Assembly (NCBI RefSeq): GCF_014837045.1 | Contig: NZ_JACSPR010000003.1 | Location: forward strand, 124,001 to 188,000 | Length of the DNA stretch: 64,000 nt | Direction: 5' to 3' | DNA from: Corynebacterium gallinarum | GTDB taxonomy: Bacteria; Actinomycetota; Actinomycetes; Mycobacteriales; Mycobacteriaceae | Shown here: positions 1 to 12,178 of the stretch, piece by piece | How the letters are laid out: each line of letters starts with the position of its first letter | Position numbering within the stretch: the stretch's first letter is position 1 | Program-made: the position numbers and the translations under genes | Notes under the pieces: model-generated | What the model was told of the DNA's origin: nothing | What the model saw: the letters and a program-made list of their open reading frames with translations, nothing else | Database searches by the model: none

Positions 1-308
1 GGGAGACAGCCCGCGATGGGATTGACTCCCACCTCCTTCTGGAGTTTGCGGGATTCCTCCATCATCTTCTGCTGGTCGTTCTTGTACTTTTCGCGGATCT
101 CCTGCATACGCGGAGCCATGTCCTGCATCTTGCGCTGCGAACGCATGGTGTTGACCATGGGCTTGACCAGGACCACACGAACGGTGAAGGTCAGGAACAT
201 GATCGACAGGGCCCACGTGATTCCCTCATCAGGGCTCAGTACGAGACTGAACACCTGGTGCCAGAACCACAGGATGGCCGAGATCGGCCAATAGATGAAG
301 TTGAGCAC
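1..308 (-). CDS. yidC: Membrane protein insertase YidC (5' part only; runs off the left edge)
   Basis: The reverse strand reads from a GTG at 308 to the window edge without a stop and begins VLNFIYWPISAILWFWHQVF. It continues into the conserved TM1-loop region, with TFTVRVVLVKPMVNTMRSQRKM, a charged cytoplasmic stretch rich in K, Q and E, and a VNPIAGCLP-like segment. This is the actinobacterial YidC/Oxa1 signature. The protein inserts and folds inner-membrane proteins with or without SecYEG. A GAGGAG lies 12 nt upstream of the GTG. It follows yidD in the conserved rpmH-rnpA-yidD-yidC order. Only about 102 residues are visible, so the C-terminal membrane segments are outside the window. Confidence 0.95.
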   Translation of the reverse strand, partial: MLNFIYWPISAILWFWHQVFSLVLSPDEGITWALSIMFLTFTVRVVLVKPMVNTMRSQRKMQDMAPRMQEIREKYKNDQQKMMEESRKLQKEVGVNPIAGCL

Positions 309-396
309 TGTGAGTCGAAACTCCTCGGTTGTTTATAAGACGTATGTACTTGTAGGACACCATGCGCTCACGGTTGAGGCAAACAGGATAAGGCGT

Positions 397-696
397 CTAC
401 CTGACCGTTTCCGTGGACCAGTAGCCGGGATTGGGCACCGGGTCGAAACCCCCGGGATGCCACGGTCCACACTTGGCCAACCTGACAGCAGCCAGCACGG
501 TGCCCTTGACGGCCCCGTGCACGGACACTGACTTCAACGCATAGGTACTGCAGACAGGATCAAAGCGACAGGTCGAACCCATCTTAAGGCCGGACAGGTA
601 CTTTTGGTAGAAGCGGACCGCACCCGCGAGCGTCTTCGCCGCGGGCCCTTTCGGTTGTGGGATGACCTGTGGGTCATCACTTATCGGTTCGCACAC
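397..696 (-). CDS. yidD: Membrane protein insertion efficiency factor YidD
   Basis: This 99-residue protein matches YidD (DUF37): [20 protein letters not shown], then [17 protein letters not shown] and a [12 protein letters not shown] tail. The three cysteines in the [13 protein letters not shown] and [10 protein letters not shown] segments are the family hallmark. YidD is a small amphipathic membrane-associated protein that helps YidC-dependent insertion. The GTG start at 696 overlaps the end of rnpA by 20 nt, and an AAGAAGG ribosome site lies just upstream, so translation is probably coupled to rnpA. The N-terminal dozen residues are unconserved and the exact start is less certain than the identity. 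Confidence 0.95.
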   Translation of the reverse strand: MCEPISDDPQVIPQPKGPAAKTLAGAVRFYQKYLSGLKMGSTCRFDPVCSTYALKSVSVHGAVKGTVLAAVRLAKCGPWHPGGFDPVPNPGYWSTETVR

Positions 697-1078
697 GACC
701 GGCCTTCTTCAGACCATGACGGATATCCCGCTCCAGGTCCTGCGATGATGCCTGTCCCGAACCCGCCAACGCCCGGACCACCACATGGTGGGTCGGGGTG
801 AGCAGCTCCGGTGAATCCGCCGCGATACGGGCGCACACATGCCGAAGCCGTCGGGAGGTGCGGTGACGGATCACCGCATTCCCGACGGCTTTGGAAACGA
901 TGAGGCCGAACCGTGGACCACCGAAGGAGGCGACTTCGCCCTGTTCTCCGGAACCGTCCAACGATTCGGCACTATCCCACAGGTGCACCACAACGGTGGC
1001 GCTTCCCGCGCGTCGGCCTTTCCTCATCGTGGTGCGAAATTGCACGGATGAGGTCAGCTTATTCTGCGCGGGGAGCAA
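677..1078 (-). CDS. rnpA: Ribonuclease P protein component
   Basis: The product (133 aa) is the protein subunit of RNase P, which with the RNA subunit removes 5' leaders from pre-tRNAs. It opens [20 protein letters not shown], the usual RnpA N-terminus. It contains a basic RNR-like region around [20 protein letters not shown] (residues ~66-85), close to the family RNxxKRxxR motif. The start is TTG at 1078, chosen because it begins the conserved MLPAQN block, 28 nt after rpmH. Position and order (rpmH-rnpA-yidD-yidC) support co-transcription from the rpmH promoter. Confidence 0.95.
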   Translation of the reverse strand: MLPAQNKLTSSVQFRTTMRKGRRAGSATVVVHLWDSAESLDGSGEQGEVASFGGPRFGLIVSKAVGNAVIRHRTSRRLRHVCARIAADSPELLTPTHHVVVRALAGSGQASSQDLERDIRHGLKKAGRVRTDK

Positions 1079-1106
1079 CGTTATGACACCTGGATTGGTG
1101 ACGCTA

Positions 1107-1250
1107 CTACGCGGTCAGCTTCTCGCGACCCTTGCGACGACGAGCCGCAACAATCGCACGGCCGGCGCGGGTGCGCATGCGAGTACGGAAGCCGTGAACA
1201 CGTGCACGACGACGGTTGTTCGGCTGGAACGTCCGCTTGCCCTTTGCCAC
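1107..1250 (-). CDS. rpmH: Large ribosomal subunit protein bL34
   Basis: This 47-residue, strongly basic protein starts at a GTG and reads [20 protein letters not shown], then [20 protein letters not shown] and GREKLTA. That is a full-length actinobacterial L34, a late-assembling protein of the 50S subunit. It is the first gene of the leftward operon facing away from dnaA, and the 887-bp gap to dnaA holds its promoter and part of oriC. Identity is certain from sequence and position. Confidence 0.97.
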   Translation of the reverse strand: MAKGKRTFQPNNRRRARVHGFRTRMRTRAGRAIVAARRRKGREKLTA

Positions 1251-2137
1251 GTTAAAACACTCCTAAAATTTTGTTTGTCAGGTCACCGGACACACCGGTA
1301 CGACGGACCTCCCTTGCGGACACAGCCGTGGTAACGACTTCCGCAACAGCCCGATTCCGGGGAACGATCACCCAACAGAGTTTGGATGATTCGAATTGAG
1401 TTGTGGTCCCTGGGATGGGAGCCACCGCTGCACTTCATGGAAAGTGCTGCTCTCAAAGCACATGCGTCATGGTTGGGCTATTAGGGATTAATAACTTCAT
1501 CCATACGATGTGACAGACTAGGCCAGCTTACGGCAACTTGACATGCAAAAACAAATTGACCTAGCCCACAAAACGCGGGTGCCCCTGAAATTACAAGCGT
1601 GGCATTAACCACTGGTGAGAGGGCGTATTGCCCGCCTGAACGCTTTTCGACGAGCACTTGCCAACCCCTGGCGGTGGGCGGGCCCGGTCGGAGTTTCCAC
1701 AGGGGTTGGACACAGTGATTGACCTGCGGGTAACAATGAAAACAGGACAGTGAAACCGGTTGGGATCAACACCTTGTGAAAACCTCCACCTGTGGATAAC
1801 TTTTCAATCCCCGTTGTAACCGGGGGAGTGGAATGACAAAAATGCAGGTAGAGGCAGTTTATGAGGCGATGCACTATTTCCACAGGTTCTCAAGTATCCT
1901 GTGGATAAGTGATTTTCAAAAAAGTTATCCACAGCTGTGGACAACATTGTGGAAACAATGGTGAGGGCCGTTTTCGGGGTGTGGAGGAGACTGTAGAAAC
2001 TCTCCACCCCACCCGTGGACAACGTTTGAACTTTTGTCATTTGCCCGCCATCCCGCAAACACCTGAAATTAATCTCTCCGCGCCCCGCGGAAAGATGTAA
2101 ATACTGAACGTTTCGTCAAAAGGAGATACCCAGAATA
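1251..2137. other. oriC, left part: rpmH-dnaA intergenic region with DnaA boxes
   Basis: This gap of 887 bp has no gene. Perfect DnaA boxes (TTATCCACA or complement) lie at 1791-1799 (-), 1900-1908 (-) and 1925-1933 (+), with a near match at 1936-1944 (TGTGGACAA). Divergent variants occur at about 1694-1702 and 2014-2022. A TGACAA/TTACAA-type motif recurs at 1587-1597, 1831-1840 and 2031-2042 (complement). It also carries the divergent promoters of rpmH and dnaA. The dnaA ribosome site AAAGGAG lies near 2119-2125. DnaA boxes here are known both to help origin function and to autoregulate dnaA. Confidence 0.88.
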
Positions 2138-3844
2138 GTGAGCCAGAACTCATCTTCTTTGCTCGAAACCTGGCGTCAGGTCGTCGAAGACCTCAATTCC
2201 CTCAGCCAGCAGCAGGACAGTGGAATACCACCACTGACCCCCACCCAGCGCGCCTACCTCAACCTGGCCAAGCCGATTGCCCTGGTTGACGGCTATGCCG
2301 TGCTCTCCACCCCGCATGCACTGGCGAAAAACGCCATCGAACATGATCTGGGGGAGTCCCTGACCAAGGTGTTGTCCATGCGTATGGGCAGGTCATTCAG
2401 CCTTGCGGTCAGTGTGGAACCCTCCCGCGACGGCGAGGACCCCAACGCCCCACCCACGCCCCGGCAGCAGGAACTGAACTACCCGTACCCGGGCCAGCAG
2501 GATCAGCACCACCAGCAGGGGCAGCAGGATTACCAGGGTCATCAGAGCCAGCACCCGGCCCAGCAGGAGGTCCGGCCCCATGCTCCGGCCCAGCACCAGC
2601 AGACCCCACGGAATCAGGCGCCGGGGCAGTATGTCGTTGGTGGTGAGCGGGGCCAGGCGTCGCAAAGCGCAGGTACCTGGGAACAGACCCACAGCATGCC
2701 GGCCTTCGACCAGGGTTTTGACCCCAGTCCGGCTCCGGTGGAACCACCGCCACAGCCGGCCCACCCCCTGCGCATCCCGCGTGAAACCCCAGCTCACAAC
2801 CCCAACAGGGAAGTGTCGCTGAACCCGAAGTACACGTTTGAGAACTTTGTGATCGGGCCGTTCAACCGGTTCGCCAACGCCGCCGCGGTTGCCGTGGCGG
2901 AGAGTCCCGCGAAGGCCTTCAACCCGCTGTTCATCTCCGGTGGTTCCGGCCTGGGTAAGACCCACCTGCTGCACGCGGTGGGCAATTACGCCCAGGAACT
3001 TCAGCCCGGGTTGCGGATCAAGTACGTCTCGAGTGAGGAATTCACCAACGACTACATCAACTCCGTGCGTGATGACCGGCAGGAATCCTTCAAACGCCGG
3101 TACCGCAACCTGGATATCCTCATGGTCGATGACATCCAGTTCCTCGCCGGTAAGGAAGGCACCCAGGAGGAGTTCTTCCACACCTTCAACGCCCTGCACC
3201 AGGCAGAGAAGCAGATCATCCTGTCCTCCGACCGACCGCCTCGCCAGCTCACCACGCTGGAGGATCGCCTGCGCACCCGCTTCGAGGGTGGTCTGATCAC
3301 CGACATCCAGCCACCTGACCTGGAGACGCGTATCGCGATTCTGATGAAGAAGGCCCAGGCAGACGGCACGCACGTGGACCGTGAGGTCCTGGAACTGATC
3401 GCCAGCCGTTTCGAGTCCTCCATCCGTGAGCTCGAGGGCGCGCTCATCCGTGTCTCCGCCTACTCTTCGCTGATCAACCAGCCGATCGACAAGGAGATGG
3501 CCGTGGTGGCACTGCGCGACATCCTCCCGGAGCCCGAGGACATGGAGATCACCGCACCGGTGATCATGGAGGTCGCCGCGGAGTACTTCAAGATCTCCGT
3601 GGACACCCTGCGTGGCGCCGGCAAGACCCGTGCCGTGGCGCATGCCCGCCAGCTGGCGATGTATCTCTGCCGCGAGCTGACCGATATGTCCCTGCCCAAG
3701 ATCGGTGATGTCTTCGGCGGCAAGGACCACACCACCGTCATGTACGCCGACCGCAAGATCCGGCAGGAGATGACGGAGAAGCGCGACACCTACGACGAGA
3801 TCCAGCAGTTGACCCAGCTGATCAAATCCCGCGGCCGCAGCTAA
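2138..3844 (+). CDS. dnaA: Chromosomal replication initiator protein DnaA
   Basis: DnaA (568 aa) is the AAA+ ATPase that binds 9-bp DnaA boxes, melts oriC and recruits the replicative helicase. Domain I (residues 1-90) begins at a GTG preceded by AAAGGAG. Domain II (~95-225) is unusually long and rich in Gln, His and Pro. Domain III carries Walker A GGSGLGKT (268-275), the Walker B segment [15 protein letters not shown] and a sensor region. Domain IV ends with the box-recognition helix-turn-helix and its signature [15 protein letters not shown]. Boxes on both sides of the gene imply autoregulation. Length fits corynebacterial DnaA. Confidence 0.98.
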   Translation: MSQNSSSLLETWRQVVEDLNSLSQQQDSGIPPLTPTQRAYLNLAKPIALVDGYAVLSTPHALAKNAIEHDLGESLTKVLSMRMGRSFSLAVSVEPSRDGEDPNAPPTPRQQELNYPYPGQQDQHHQQGQQDYQGHQSQHPAQQEVRPHAPAQHQQTPRNQAPGQYVVGGERGQASQSAGTWEQTHSMPAFDQGFDPSPAPVEPPPQPAHPLRIPRETPAHNPNREVSLNPKYTFENFVIGPFNRFANAAAVAVAESPAKAFNPLFISGGSGLGKTHLLHAVGNYAQELQPGLRIKYVSSEEFTNDYINSVRDDRQESFKRRYRNLDILMVDDIQFLAGKEGTQEEFFHTFNALHQAEKQIILSSDRPPRQLTTLEDRLRTRFEGGLITDIQPPDLETRIAILMKKAQADGTHVDREVLELIASRFESSIRELEGALIRVSAYSSLINQPIDKEMAVVALRDILPEPEDMEITAPVIMEVAAEYFKISVDTLRGAGKTRAVAHARQLAMYLCRELTDMSLPKIGDVFGGKDHTTVMYADRKIRQEMTEKRDTYDEIQQLTQLIKSRGRS

Positions 3845-3888
3845 ACCCGCCGCGTGCCAGCGCCCCGTACCCGGGGCGAAAATGACAT

Positions 3889-3925
3889 AAAACCCGGTTC
3901 ACCTCTGGTGGGCCGGGTTTTGTGT
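3889..3925 (+). terminator. Rho-independent terminator of dnaA
   Basis: Perfect arms AAAACCCGG (3889-3897) and CCGGGTTTT (3912-3920) flank a 14-nt loop, and the T-run is within the right arm. A smaller hairpin (CGCCCCG/CGGGGCG, 3861-3878) precedes it. It separates dnaA transcription from the right half of oriC. Confidence 0.85.
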
Positions 3926-4718
3926 GATTCGGGGGCGGTATCCACAGGGGAGAGCTTGTCGACGCATCCCGCTGCCATCAGCAAACCACACCTTTTGTCA
4001 TTCACCCGTGAGGGCCTGGCGGTAAAACCGCTGGTCAGCACCCTAGGAGGCGGGGGAGCGGTGAAATGACAAGAAAAGTTGTCGGAAAGAGGGTGAAACG
4101 ACCGGGAAATTATCCACAGACCTATTCACAGCTGTGTAATTACAAACTTGTAATTCCGTGATTCGCGTCACTTTTAGGATTGGAGGGGCTAGGCGAAACC
4201 CCTGTGGACAAACCCAGTAAAAGTGTGCATAAGCTGGGGATACATTTGACCGAACTGGGGATAGAAATACCGCCCGGAAAGTTATCCACAGCCCGGTCGA
4301 GTTATCCACAGGTTTTCCACACCCGGTTTCACAACCACGTTTTTCACGGCTACCTTGGCCGATGATGCTCCATCCACAGAGTGCACAGGACTTACTGTTA
4401 CTACCGCTTTTATAACTAGAACTTAACTAAGAGAAAGAGGGGGTGGGGAGAAACGTTGGTGAATGACAAAAATCTCGCCTCGGGGCAACGCTCCGAACGG
4501 CAGGGAAATGAAATTACAAATTCCCGAACCGTCAGGTGCCCAGGTACGTTAGGGATGTGTAATTCCACAACCCCACCGGTGGCTGCACGGGTTCAGGGCA
4601 ACCTGTCATGAACCCACACCACATCCGTGGCATCGAAGGGTTGTGTCCTGTCGTGGCCAGTGCCCCTGGTCCGGCATTTTTCGATAACGAACTTTTCTGC
4701 AAGGAGCTTTAAGTCAGC
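3926..4718. other. oriC, right part: dnaA-dnaN intergenic region with DnaA boxes
   Basis: No gene is present. Perfect DnaA boxes lie at 4110-4118, 4282-4290 and 4302-4310 (all +). TGTGCATAA at 4224-4232 fits the looser TTWTNCACA consensus, TGTGGACAA lies at 4203-4211, and a one-mismatch GTATCCACA is at 3938-3946. The GAATGACAA/GAAATTACAA motif occurs at 3991-4003 (complement), 4063-4075, 4137-4147, 4461-4473 and 4510-4524. AT-rich stretches such as around 4395-4435 could be the unwinding element. The dnaN promoter and its AAGGAG ribosome site (~4700) are at the right end. In actinobacteria the minimal origin is usually in this dnaA-dnaN gap. Confidence 0.9.
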
Positions 4719-5903
4719 ATGGAGCCACAAAACGTGTCATTCCGTGTGGCCAGGGAGGATCTGGTCACCTCAGTGGGCTGGGTTGCTCGAAACCTGCCCA
4801 CCAAGCCAACCCAGCCGGTGTTGCGAGCCATGCTGATCACCGCCGATGACGAGGGCCTGGAGCTCGCCGGTTACGACTACGAGGTGTCCACCCGTGTCCG
4901 GGTCTCCGCCGAGGTCGCTGTTCCCGGACGCATTGCGGTGGCCGGCAAGATCCTCTCCGAGATCATCGGCACCCTGCCCAACAAGCCGGTTGATTTCCGC
5001 CTCGATGGTTCTAAGGTCCTGGTGTCCTGTGGTTCCGCCAGCTTCGAGCTGCCCTCCATCCCGCTCGATGATTACCCTCCGCTGCCGTCCCTGCCGGAAC
5101 GCACCGGTTCGATCAACCCGAAGCTGTTCACCGAGGCCGTCACCCAGGTTGCCTCCGCAGCAGGCAAGGATGACTCCCTGCCCATGCTGACCGGCGTGAA
5201 CATGGAGATCCACGGCAACCAGATCAGCCTCGCGGCCACCGACCGTTTCCGCCTCGCGCTGCGCACCTTCGAGTGGGATCCCGCCAGCTCCGACATCGAG
5301 GCCAAGCTGCTCATCCCGGCGAAGACCCTCCTGGAAAACGCCCGCACCCTCGACACCGGACTCAACGAGGAAATCGGGATCGCCGTGGGCGCCGGCGAGC
5401 AGGTCGGCCGCGAAGGCCTGTTCGGTATCCGCACCGATAACCGGGAGAGCACCACCCGCATGCTCGACGCGGACTTCCCGAATATCCAGCCACTGCTGCC
5501 CAAGGAACACACCGCGATCGCCTCGGTGGAGATTGCCCCACTGCTCGACGCCGTGCGTCGTGTCTCCCTGGTGGCTGACCGCAACGCCCAGATCATCATG
5601 GAATTCAGCGACGGTCAGGTCATCCTGTCCGCCGGTGGTTCCGATGCCGGCCACGCCCAGGAGGTGCTGCCGTGTGCGTTCACCGGCAAGGATCTCAAGA
5701 TCGCCTTCAACCCGGGTTACCTCAAGGACGGACTGTCTGTCATCCCCACCTCGCGTGCGGTTTTCGGCTTCACCGAGCCGTCCCGCCCGGCCATCATGAT
5801 CCCGGAACCGGAGGAATTCCCGGAGGCCGATGAACGTGGTGTCTTCCAGACCCCGGAGACCTACTTCACCTACCTGCTCATGCCGGTCCGCCTGCCGGGC
5901 TAG
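4719..5903 (+). CDS. dnaN: DNA polymerase III beta sliding clamp
   Basis: This 394-residue protein is the processivity clamp that encircles DNA as a dimer and tethers polymerase III. It begins [20 protein letters not shown], has three repeated clamp folds, and contains [20 protein letters not shown] and [12 protein letters not shown], which are diagnostic of DnaN. It ends in the family C-terminal [10 protein letters not shown]. The ATG start lies 13 nt after AAGGAG. It sits between oriC and recF as in other actinobacteria. Length is normal for the family. Confidence 0.98.
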   Translation: MEPQNVSFRVAREDLVTSVGWVARNLPTKPTQPVLRAMLITADDEGLELAGYDYEVSTRVRVSAEVAVPGRIAVAGKILSEIIGTLPNKPVDFRLDGSKVLVSCGSASFELPSIPLDDYPPLPSLPERTGSINPKLFTEAVTQVASAAGKDDSLPMLTGVNMEIHGNQISLAATDRFRLALRTFEWDPASSDIEAKLLIPAKTLLENARTLDTGLNEEIGIAVGAGEQVGREGLFGIRTDNRESTTRMLDADFPNIQPLLPKEHTAIASVEIAPLLDAVRRVSLVADRNAQIIMEFSDGQVILSAGGSDAGHAQEVLPCAFTGKDLKIAFNPGYLKDGLSVIPTSRAVFGFTEPSRPAIMIPEPEEFPEADERGVFQTPETYFTYLLMPVRLPG

Positions 5904-6003
5904 ACCGACACCCGGGTGTGAGCTGGATAAATTCCCAGATCACACCCCTTCCGCACCCCATATCCAGTTCCCATCTCGCGCCCGAAGGGAGGGACCGCAA
6001 ACC

Positions 6004-7200
6004 TTGTACATCCGTTCGCTGGAATTACGTGATTTCCGGTCCTGGCCGGAGCTGAAGGTCGAGCTCGAACCTGGAATTACGATTTTCATCGGCCGTAATG
6101 GGTTCGGCAAGACCAACATCGTCGAGGCCATCGGGTACCTGGCGCACCTGTCGTCCCACCGGGTGTCCGCGGATGCCCCGCTGGTGCGGGCGAATGCCAC
6201 GGATTCCCGGATCTCCGCGGTGGCGGTCAACCAGGGGCGGGAACTGGCCGCGCACCTGTTGATCAAACCGCACGCCGCCAACCAGGGGCAGATCAACCGC
6301 ACCCGCGTGAAAAGCCCCCGTGAGCTGCTCGGGGTGATCAAGACCGTGTTGTTCGCCCCGGAGGATCTCGCCCTGGTGCGCGGGGAACCCGCGGAGCGCC
6401 GACGGTATCTGGATGACATCATCGCCACCCGCCGACCCCGCATGGCCGGCGTGAAGGCGGATTATGACAAGGTGCTCAAACAGCGAAACGCCCTGCTCAA
6501 GACCGCCACCATCCCCCTGCGCCGGGGGTATGGCACCGATGAGGGGGCGGCGGCGCTGGCCACACTCGACACCTGGGACGGGCAGCTTGCCCGTCTCGGC
6601 TCGGAAGTCATGGCCGCCCGTTTCGCCCTGGTGCAGGAATTGTCATCCCAGGTCCATGATGCGTACCAGACCATCGCCCCGGAATCGCGCCCGGCGGCGG
6701 TGAACTACAAAACCACCATCGATCAGGGCCTGAGCCAGTTCCCGGGGTTCGATGCCGGCATCATCGAGGCCACCCTGCTCACCGAACTGGCCGCCAAACG
6801 CCAGCGGGAGATCGAGCGCGGCATGTCCCTGGTGGGCCCGCACCGCGATGATCTGGAATTACATCTCGGTGGCCAACCCGCGAAGGGGTTCGCCAGCCAT
6901 GGGGAGACGTGGTCGTTCGCGCTGTCCATGCGGATCGCGGAGTTCAACCTGCTGCGTTCTGACGGCACCGATCCGATCCTCATCCTCGATGATGTCTTCT
7001 CCGAGCTCGATGCCGGCCGACGGGAGAAACTCGTCGTCATCGCCCGGGATGCCGAACAGGTGATCATCACCGCGGCCGTCAGCGATGACCTGCCCGCCAA
7101 CCTCGCCGACGCCATCACCGCCCGCCACACCGTCACCGTGCGAGACACCGATGACGGCCGGATCTCCCTGCTGGACGAGCAGCCGGAGACACAGCCATGA
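6004..7200 (+). CDS. recF: DNA replication and repair protein RecF
   Basis: RecF (398 aa) is an SMC-like ATPase that with RecO/RecR loads RecA at gapped DNA. I place the start at the TTG at 6004, giving [20 protein letters not shown], because this is where RecF homology begins and GGGAGG lies about 14 nt upstream. A longer frame from 5830 would overlap dnaN with unrelated sequence. Walker A is GRNGFGKTN. The C-terminal part has an [10 protein letters not shown] block and the [18 protein letters not shown]alker B/D-loop. Its stop overlaps the next gene's ATG by 4 nt. Confidence 0.96.
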   Translation: MYIRSLELRDFRSWPELKVELEPGITIFIGRNGFGKTNIVEAIGYLAHLSSHRVSADAPLVRANATDSRISAVAVNQGRELAAHLLIKPHAANQGQINRTRVKSPRELLGVIKTVLFAPEDLALVRGEPAERRRYLDDIIATRRPRMAGVKADYDKVLKQRNALLKTATIPLRRGYGTDEGAAALATLDTWDGQLARLGSEVMAARFALVQELSSQVHDAYQTIAPESRPAAVNYKTTIDQGLSQFPGFDAGIIEATLLTELAAKRQREIERGMSLVGPHRDDLELHLGGQPAKGFASHGETWSFALSMRIAEFNLLRSDGTDPILILDDVFSELDAGRREKLVVIARDAEQVIITAAVSDDLPANLADAITARHTVTVRDTDDGRISLLDEQPETQP

Positions 7201-7769
7201 CCGACGACGAGGATTTCATCGCCCAGGCCTTCGAGCGGGTGCGCCGCGAGGCCCAGCGCCGCAACGGTCGGGTGCCCGACCTGAACAACAAAGATGCTTT
7301 TCGACGCACCACTCCCCGCACCGCAGGGGAACGGGGAAACGGGGGCAGTGGGGTCGGAGACAAGCGCCGGAGGGGACGACCCACCGGCCCGGACGGCCGC
7401 TATAAACCGTACGTGCGTTCGGCTGAGCCATTGGGATCCATTCTCAACCGGGAAATCCGATCGCGGGGGTGGGGTCGGGACATCGCCGCAGGTTGGGTCA
7501 CCTCGCACTGGGCTGAGCTGGTGGGACCGAAGATCGCCCAGCACACAAAAGTGGAGATGATCAAGGATAAAAAACTGTTCATCACCTGTGATTCCACCGC
7601 CTGGGCGACCAATCTGCGCATGATGCAGAAGCAGATCCTGCAGGTCATCGCCGAAAAGGTGGGTCCGGACATCATTGCGGAGCTGCGCATCTACGGACCC
7701 CAGGCACCGAGCTGGCGCAAGGGCCCGTTGCATGTGAAGGGACGCGGTCCGCGGGACACCTACGGCTAG
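7197..7769 (+). CDS. DUF721 (DciA-like) protein downstream of recF
   Basis: This 190-residue basic protein overlaps recF by ATGA. The N-terminal half is low-complexity and rich in Arg and Gly ([14 protein letters not shown], then [14 protein letters not shown]). The C-terminal ~100 residues form the DUF721 domain ([20 protein letters not shown], then [15 protein letters not shown]). DUF721 includes DciA, the ancestral loader of the DnaB replicative helicase. The position between recF and gyrB is conserved in actinobacteria. A helicase-loading role is inference from the family. Confidence 0.9.
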   Translation: MTDDEDFIAQAFERVRREAQRRNGRVPDLNNKDAFRRTTPRTAGERGNGGSGVGDKRRRGRPTGPDGRYKPYVRSAEPLGSILNREIRSRGWGRDIAAGWVTSHWAELVGPKIAQHTKVEMIKDKKLFITCDSTAWATNLRMMQKQILQVIAEKVGPDIIAELRIYGPQAPSWRKGPLHVKGRGPRDTYG

Positions 7770-7839
7770 TTTGAAAGCACCAACGCTCAAAAAGGGGCCT
7801 ATTTCGCCGTTTCCGGCGTTGTGCCCCACTACTGCGTAG

Positions 7840-9966
<2,127 letters not shown>

Positions 9967-9990
9967 AACGTCTGGGTCATCCCAGCAGCG

Positions 9991-10020
9991 CACCCCGTGG
10001 GTATCCCACGGGGTGTTCTG
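9991..10020 (+). terminator. Rho-independent terminator of gyrB
   Basis: A perfect 11-bp stem, CACCCCGTGGG (9991-10001) with CCCACGGGGTG (10005-10015), surrounds a TAT loop. A short TTCT tail follows. Confidence 0.85.
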
Positions 10021-10058
10021 CATTCCCGGGGGCCTGGGTTCTGGCTACCCTGGGACGG

Positions 10059-10955
10059 GTGAAAGCAACTGAACCCACCACCACCGTCCACGTCGAGATG
10101 CCCGATGCCTCCGTATCCCCCGTGCAGGTCTGGCAGGGGAGCGGGCACGAGAGCGGGCATGACAAGCCCCTGGTGATGGTGTGGCCGGGTTTCGGCATGG
10201 GCGGATACTACTTCCGGCCCCTCGCCGCGGAACTGGCCGAGCGTGGTTTCCCCGTGGCCATCGGTGAACTCCGGGGCCAGGGCCAGAGCTCCGCGCGGGC
10301 CACCCGGTCCAGCACCTGGGGTTATCACGACCTGGCGTCGGAGGATTTCCCCCGTCAGGTCCGCGCGGTGAAACAGGAACTGGGTCTGCCGGTCGATCAC
10401 CCCATGATCTTCCTGGCCCATTCCATGGGTGGGCAGATCTCCTGTCTCTTCGCCGCCCGCGAGGACACCCGCGAACTCAACCTCCGCGGTATTTTCGGCG
10501 TGGGGTCCGGATCCCCGTACCGCCCCGCCTTCGATCCCCAGATGGGGCGTCGACTCGGGGTAGGTGCCCTGTTCCTGGGACGGGTCGGGGGCCACGGTCT
10601 GGGGTACTGGCCGGGGAGGATCCTGGGGCGTGATTTCCTCGGTTATGGGCGTCAGGCAGGTGCCCACATGCGGGAATGGCTGCGCTTCCATAAGCGGAAT
10701 TCCCTGGATGATCTCACCGGCCAGGATATGGATTATGTGGCAGCCCTCAGCCGCCTGGAACTGCCGGTGCTGTTCACCCGGTTCACCAATGATCAGGATT
10801 GTCCGACCGCCTCCAGTGAGGCCCTGGCTGAGTTCCTGCCCAATGCCGATGTGCGTTTCGAGGATCTGCCCGGGGAACTGGGCCACAACCGGTGGGCGCG
10901 TGAGCCGGGGATCGTGGCGGATCGCTTCGTGTCCTTCGCCGGGTTGCTCGACTAG
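10059..10955 (+). CDS. Alpha/beta-hydrolase (esterase/lysophospholipase-like)
   Basis: This 298-residue protein has an alpha/beta-hydrolase fold: an oxyanion segment VWPGFGMGGYYFRPLA, a nucleophile elbow AHSMGGQ (Ser near residue 125), a probable acid Asp in FTNDQDC and the base His in ELGHNRWARE near the C-terminus. It has no signal peptide or membrane segment, so it is cytosolic. The substrate is unknown. The family includes esterases and monoacylglycerol-lipase-like enzymes. The GTG start at 10059 comes soon after the gyrB terminator. It appears to be a single-gene unit. Confidence 0.85.
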   Translation: MKATEPTTTVHVEMPDASVSPVQVWQGSGHESGHDKPLVMVWPGFGMGGYYFRPLAAELAERGFPVAIGELRGQGQSSARATRSSTWGYHDLASEDFPRQVRAVKQELGLPVDHPMIFLAHSMGGQISCLFAAREDTRELNLRGIFGVGSGSPYRPAFDPQMGRRLGVGALFLGRVGGHGLGYWPGRILGRDFLGYGRQAGAHMREWLRFHKRNSLDDLTGQDMDYVAALSRLELPVLFTRFTNDQDCPTASSEALAEFLPNADVRFEDLPGELGHNRWAREPGIVADRFVSFAGLLD

Positions 10956-11228
10956 GCATTCCTACCATGGATGTGTTCCGGCGACACCGGAAATGCCGAA
11001 AACAGTAACTCTCAACCAATACTTCAGGTTGTTGTAATACTGTTATCTGTTTGGGTCCGAAACTCTCACCAGCACCTTTGTCGTTTAGATGGCGCTCTAA
11101 TCCTCTGATTGTGGGCTCTGGCCCGCTTCTGCCCGATTCTCCCTGCGACAGATGGGGTGCGCGTCTGGGGCACGACAGCCGATACACACATCGGAGATCG
11201 TGCAGCACAACAGTAAAGGAGCGTACCC

Positions 11229-12002
11229 ATGGCCGAAAAAGTAAACCGACCCGCAGGTAATCATGCAGCCCACCGAAATGAAGCAGGGGTGAGTGTCGCA
11301 CCTTCTTCCAGCGCAGTTGAAACCCGTACCGCCCCGGATGATCACTCCGCACAGGAAGCCTGGATCGGCACCGATGATCCGCATGTTGCCAACCGGAATG
11401 TTTCCTGGGGTGCGATCATCGCCGGTGCGGTGACCTTCATCGCCCTGGTGGTGCTGCTCGGCATCGGTGCCGCAGCCCTGGGGCTGCAGGACTCCAGCAC
11501 CACTGTGCTGGGCATCTGGACCCTGGTGGGTCTGGTCATCGCCTTCCTGGTGGCCGGTTATGTTGCCGGTGCACTCGCTGTCCGTGGTGGCCTGCTGCAC
11601 GGTTTCCTCACCTGGGCCACCTCCATGCTCGCGGTGATCTTCCTGGCCGGTTGGCTGGGCACCTCGGTTCTGGGCGCGTTTGGCAGCATTGCCGGAACTG
11701 TCGCTGACACCGCCGCCCAGGCCGTCAATGTGACCAGCCAGGACGCCCAGAGTGCCGCCGATGCCACTTCCCAGGAGGACGTGGATCAGGCACAGGCTGA
11801 GGCTGAGGAGACCGCCGGTCAGGTGGCTGATGAGGCCAGCCAGACTGCCCAGGAAGCCGCCCCTGAGGTTGCTGAGGGATCCTGGTGGACCTTCGGTGGT
11901 CTGCTGGTCGGTGCCCTGCTGGCATCCATGGCCGGTGTTGCCGGTGCACGCAGCGTGATCAACAAGCGTGAGCAGGTTGTTGCAGGCCCCAACCGCCTCT
12001 AA
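11229..12002 (+). CDS. Hypothetical four-TM membrane protein with acidic Ala/Glu-rich loop
   Basis: I do not recognise a characterised family with confidence; it resembles small TIGR04086/YrzE-like membrane proteins. The 257 residues comprise a polar N-terminus (1-55), three hydrophobic segments (~59-83, ~92-116 and ~123-147), a long Gln/Ala/Glu-rich low-complexity stretch (~160-215, reading like AQAEAEETAGQVADEASQTA), and a final hydrophobic segment (~222-240) before a basic tail. The ATG at 11229 follows AAAGGAG. It has its own terminator. Function unknown, probably cell-envelope. Confidence 0.8.
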   Translation: MAEKVNRPAGNHAAHRNEAGVSVAPSSSAVETRTAPDDHSAQEAWIGTDDPHVANRNVSWGAIIAGAVTFIALVVLLGIGAAALGLQDSSTTVLGIWTLVGLVIAFLVAGYVAGALAVRGGLLHGFLTWATSMLAVIFLAGWLGTSVLGAFGSIAGTVADTAAQAVNVTSQDAQSAADATSQEDVDQAQAEAEETAGQVADEASQTAQEAAPEVAEGSWWTFGGLLVGALLASMAGVAGARSVINKREQVVAGPNRL

Positions 12003-12026
12003 TGTCCTGTTGAATCAGGGTTAATC

Positions 12027-12081
12027 ACAGCACTACATCAGAACCCGGGAAACCTCATCGGTCCCCGGGTTCTGTGCTGTC
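12027..12081 (+). terminator. Terminator after the 257-aa membrane protein gene
   Basis: AGAACCCGGG (12040-12049) pairs with CCCGGGTTCT (12064-12073), extended by outer ACAGCAC/GTGCTGT arms. There is no long T-run, so it is strong in structure but only moderately convincing as an intrinsic terminator. Confidence 0.65.
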
Positions 12082-12162
12082 CGAGGCCTACACCTATGGC
12101 GGGAGTTCCCCGTCAAAACCTCCGTCGGAATTCCCGGTCGATAGGTCAGTACCTGATGTATG

Positions 12163-12178
12163 GTCAGCATATGCTGAC
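12163..12178. promoter_or_regulatory. Perfect 16-bp palindrome over the cmtR start codon (probable operator)
   Basis: GTCAGCATATGCTGAC is perfectly self-complementary, and its centre contains the ATG (12171) chosen for the metal sensor. A related imperfect repeat (GGTCAGTACCTGA) lies at 12144-12156. No ribosome site precedes the ATG, so a leaderless transcript is likely and a repressor bound here would cover the transcription start. Confidence 0.65.

Noticed and set aside
5830..6003. Extended recF N-terminus
   Set aside because: The extra codons overlap the end of dnaN and have no RecF similarity. The TTG at 6004 begins the conserved MYIRSLEL-type block and has a ribosome site.
10956..11228. 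Possible small gene between the hydrolase and the membrane protein
   Set aside because: Short frames have no ribosome site or conserved composition. The region is best read as 3' tail and promoter.
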